From: Candidatus Zixiibacteriota bacterium
Lineage (GTDB): Bacteria > Zixibacteria > MSB-5A5 > CAIYYT01
NCBI GenBank assembly: GCA_963205155.1
Contig: CAUJJY010000093.1
Coordinates: forward strand, 1 to 7,005
DNA: 7,005 nt
Direction: 5' to 3'
Positions 5,439 to 7,005 of this stretch are shown in pieces. Position numbers and translations under genes: made by a program. The notes below the pieces were generated by a model that saw only the letters and a program-made list of their open reading frames with translations, did not search any database and was not told where the DNA came from. Every line of letters begins with the position of its first letter. Within the stretch, counting starts at the first letter, position 1.

Positions 5439-6067
5439 GCGGCCCTCGCAATCTTCCAAAGAGCTTCGAGAACTTCACGTTTACGCACTTTAGTATCGAT
5501 CAACGCCGCAAGATAGCCGCCCTGGTACGGAAGGAGCAGAAGGTCGTGGGAGCCGAGATTCAGGATGCAATCTTCGCAATCACCCAGATTGGTTGTACGG
5601 GCGATATCGAAGAGGACGTTCGTCAGATTGCCGATCATCTCGGCGACAAGTTCGGCTTCGCGAGTGACTTTTTGCATCGAGACAAGCTTGCCCTCGGCGG
5701 TGAGGATGAAAGCACTTTGGATTTCGCTGATGCCCTTGATCTTCTCGAGCACTTCCGGTGAGTTCATTTGCTTGGGTTTTTCGGGACTACCGCTGGAGTG
5801 TGCTACCAAAGTAGCGGCGTGTTCATGAACAAGCGCGGTGACCTCGTTGTGCTGCTTGTTGATTATTTCTTCGACCGTGCGCATTTCTTCGATGGAGTCG
5901 ATCGACTTGCCCCAGGCTTTCTGGATCTTGTGGATGACCTGCCCGGCAATGCTGACCGCGGTTGCCACACGCGGTTCGGGATATTTCGAGAATTCCGTTT
6001 GGATTTCGATCTTCTTGTCGCCGTGATTGACAGCCGAAAGGCGCCCATTAGGTCTATAACTACCCAT
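5435..6067 (-). CDS. Roadblock/LC7 domain protein with a novel N-terminal domain
   Basis: A 210-residue soluble protein. Residues about 104-210 are a Roadblock/LC7 domain: helix 'VLEKIKGISEIQSAFILTAE', strand 'GKLVSMQK', a long helix 135-158, strands 'CILNLGSHDLLLLPY' and 'GGYLAALID', and a C-terminal helix. Such domains, as in MglB or dynein light chain Roadblock, form dimers and often regulate small Ras-like GTPases. Residues 1 to about 85 are a separate domain ('KKIEIQTEFSKYPEPRVATAV', 'IHKIQKAW', then a helix 'EEMRTVEEIINKQHNEV') of no family I recognise. A short Ser/Pro/Lys linker (91-103) joins the two. The Roadblock domain carries a C-x-x-C (Cys164, Cys167). First gene of a two-gene operon, coupled by ATGA to the next. 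The ATG at 6067 has only a weak GGTGG site. No MglA-like GTPase is in the window. Confidence 0.85.
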   Translation of the reverse strand: MGSYRPNGRLSAVNHGDKKIEIQTEFSKYPEPRVATAVSIAGQVIHKIQKAWGKSIDSIEEMRTVEEIINKQHNEVTALVHEHAATLVAHSSGSPEKPKQMNSPEVLEKIKGISEIQSAFILTAEGKLVSMQKVTREAELVAEMIGNLTNVLFDIARTTNLGDCEDCILNLGSHDLLLLPYQGGYLAALIDTKVRKREVLEALWKIARAA

Positions 6068-6227
6068 AGACCACCCCAGCGCGCTTCCGGTTCAGAACGC
6101 GACTAATCCGGTATGTTAGGCACAACACCACACTTGAAGTATCGGCAGTTTGCGCGGGCGTTGCACAAGGTGCGAGTAGTTTTCCTGTCTGAATGTTTCA
6201 TTTTAAAATGTGTTAAAATATGAACCA

Positions 6228-6268
6228 TTTTGACCGGTTCCGCGTATCTCAAGGTAACCAGGTCAAAA
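6228..6268. promoter_or_regulatory. 12-bp inverted repeat with one bulged base
   Basis: TTTTGACCGGTT (6228-6239) pairs fully with AACC-A-GGTCAAAA (6256-6268) except for a single bulged A; the loop is 16 bases. It is the strongest dyad in the window. The T-run/A-run order is the reverse of an intrinsic terminator, so a protein-binding site for the Roadblock operon (start codon 160 bases away) is more likely. An AT-rich possible -10 lies just beyond it on the minus strand. Confidence 0.45.
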
Positions 6269-6370
6269 GTTTGCTCAAAGTGTCAGAGCGGACAGCAATT
6301 GCCCCAGCATGACAGGCGGCTGCGGCCAAACAGATGAGCCTTTGAAGGAAGCGCATGCTGCCTGGGAGTG

Positions 6371-6409
6371 GCGTGTTTTCGCAAATCACGACTAAATAAG
6401 TCAACACGC
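6371..6409. repeat. Inverted repeat GCGTGTT / AACACGC
   Basis: Perfect 7-bp arms at 6371-6377 and 6403-6409; the interior contains a further small hairpin GACT-AAATA-AGTC. Function unknown. Confidence 0.35.
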
Positions 6410-6546
6410 AAATGCGGAGATGTGGCAAATAAAAATAGACGAAAATATCAATGTAAGCGTATAGAACTTGTCAGACCAAGTTGGACAGCAATCGATCTAA
6501 TCATAGAATCAATAATCAAAAATTGCCGGTTTCGAGTGGAAGCAAT

Positions 6547-6562
6547 GCAGATCGGAATCTGC
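6547..6562. promoter_or_regulatory. Possible operator GCAGAT-CGGA-ATCTGC next to the -10
   Basis: Perfect 6-bp arms with a 4-base spacer, ending at the base before the TATAAT of the peptidase promoter. It therefore fills the -35/-10 spacer region, a typical position for a regulator site. Confidence 0.45.
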
Positions 6563-6568
6563 TATAAT
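6560..6568 (+). promoter_or_regulatory. Extended -10 promoter of the M1-type peptidase gene
   Basis: TGCTATAAT is a perfect -10 hexamer (6563-6568) with the extended TGn element. No -35 match at the usual spacing is seen, as is common for extended -10 promoters. The predicted start near 6575 gives a leader of about 27 bases with two purine-rich ribosome sites. Confidence 0.65.
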
Positions 6569-6581
6569 CCGTCGGACGGCT

Positions 6582-6594
6582 GGAGGAATTGGAG
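6582..6594 (+). promoter_or_regulatory. Double Shine-Dalgarno before the peptidase start
   Basis: GGAGG at 6582-6586 (15 bases before ATG) and GGAG at 6591-6594 (7 bases before ATG). The second has the normal spacing and supports the ATG at 6602. Confidence 0.55.
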
Positions 6595-6601
6595 ACTCAC
6601 A

Positions 6602-7005
6602 ATGTTAAGGACGAATCGGAACTCGTTCCCACAAGTAGTCGGTGTGATCACGATTCTGGTCGTGATATTGACTGGGGCGTTGGCATTGCAGGCAGGGCAA
6701 CTGCCGCCGATGGAGCAACTCATCAAGGATGCACACGCCGCGCACGAAGGATGCCTTGAGGCTAAGAATGCACATTTGCAGAGGGCTTCGTTCGACGCGA
6801 CAACTCTGCCGCGAGGTGGTTCGGCGGATCAAGAGAAGTATGATGTGACTTACTACGATCTGGATCTGACTTTTGACCGGGCAAATGCGCTCTTGGTTGG
6901 AAATGTTGCGATGTCGGCAAATGTGACAGCACCACTGGCAGTATGTGAGATTGACCTCTTCGGAATGTTGCAGGTTGATTCGGTGAAAGTGAATGGTGCG
7001 TACGC
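6602..7005 (+). CDS. Secreted M1-family aminopeptidase-like protein, N-terminal part
   Basis: 134 full codons are visible; the gene runs off the window end. Residues 1 to about 31 are a signal peptide (basic start 'MLRTNRN', hydrophobic core 'VVGVITILVVILTGALAL', probable cleavage near 'LQA|GQ'), so the product is exported. After a linker of about 45 residues comes 'EKYDVTYYDLDLTFDRANALLVGNV', the opening strands of the N-terminal beta domain of M1 metallopeptidases (aminopeptidase N type), where the substrate-anchoring saddle begins. The zinc motif HEXXH would lie several hundred residues further on and cannot be seen, so activity is unproven. The start is set by GGAG 7 bases upstream and by the signal peptide. 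Own promoter with an extended -10; divergent from the Roadblock operon. Other proteins sharing this beta domain are the main alternative. Confidence 0.75.
   Translation, partial: MLRTNRNSFPQVVGVITILVVILTGALALQAGQLPPMEQLIKDAHAAHEGCLEAKNAHLQRASFDATTLPRGGSADQEKYDVTYYDLDLTFDRANALLVGNVAMSANVTAPLAVCEIDLFGMLQVDSVKVNGAY

Larger units (their letters stand above)
6068..6601. other. 534-base divergent intergenic region
   Basis: Lies between the Roadblock operon (minus) and the M1-type peptidase gene (plus), so it must hold both promoters. Contents seen: an AT-rich stretch at 6199-6220 including the 12-bp palindrome CATTTTAAAATG (6199-6210), which offers TAAAAT as a -10 for the minus strand but no good -35; a strong bulged hairpin at 6228-6268; a 7-bp inverted repeat at 6371-6409; an AT-rich stretch about 6425-6520; and the peptidase promoter near 6563. 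No gene is supported. Confidence 0.55.

Noticed and set aside
5439..5459. TTG start at 5459 for the second Roadblock gene
   Set aside because: The ATG at 5438 has the ATGA overlap and a GAGGG site; the TTG has neither.
6355..6399. 14-codon frame with a GGAA site in the divergent spacer
   Set aside because: Too short to support without conservation; its 3' part overlaps the 6371-6409 inverted repeat.

Overview
The window looks like chromosomal DNA of an uncultured-type bacterium of the FCB/Zixibacteria sort. This is an inference from style, not a marker-gene assignment. The main pointers are a secreted protein that ends in thrombospondin type 3 repeats followed by a dockerin-like tail of the 'SDAVYIISFIFLGGPAPC' kind, a secreted M1-type peptidase, and paired Roadblock/LC7 proteins. 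I see no phage, transposase, CRISPR array, rRNA or tRNA. The window cuts a gene at each end.

Layout. Positions 2-496 (+) hold the C-terminal end of a polytopic membrane protein, probably a GT-C type glycosyltransferase. Facing it, 577-2340 (-) encodes a 587-residue secreted protein: signal peptide, Pmp-like parallel beta-helix, 46-residue TSP3 repeats, dockerin-like C-terminus. It has a textbook promoter (TTGACA-17-TATATT) with a perfect 9-bp dyad across the -10. Positions 2413-2672 hold a composite of dispersed palindromic repeats. Then, all on the minus strand, come class I fructose-bisphosphate aldolase of the DhnA/FbaB family (2673-3752) and holo-ACP synthase acpS (3908-4297). A 397-base spacer with several inverted repeats precedes (in transcription terms, follows) a translationally coupled pair of Roadblock/LC7 proteins (5435-6067, then 4695-5438, joined by ATGA). 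A 534-base divergent intergenic region with a 12-bp bulged hairpin separates them from the start of a secreted M1-family peptidase (6602 to the window end), which has an extended -10 promoter and a dyad touching it.

How the genes relate. fba (central carbon metabolism) and acpS (activation of acyl carrier protein) are housekeeping genes, and nothing ties them functionally to the rest. The beta-helix/dockerin protein and the M1 peptidase are both exported and each has its own promoter and dyad. The Roadblock pair is the least understood part: both proteins carry an extra domain I do not recognise, and no Ras-like GTPase (MglA type) lies in the window. That operon and the intergenic inverted repeats are the best places to look for something undescribed.
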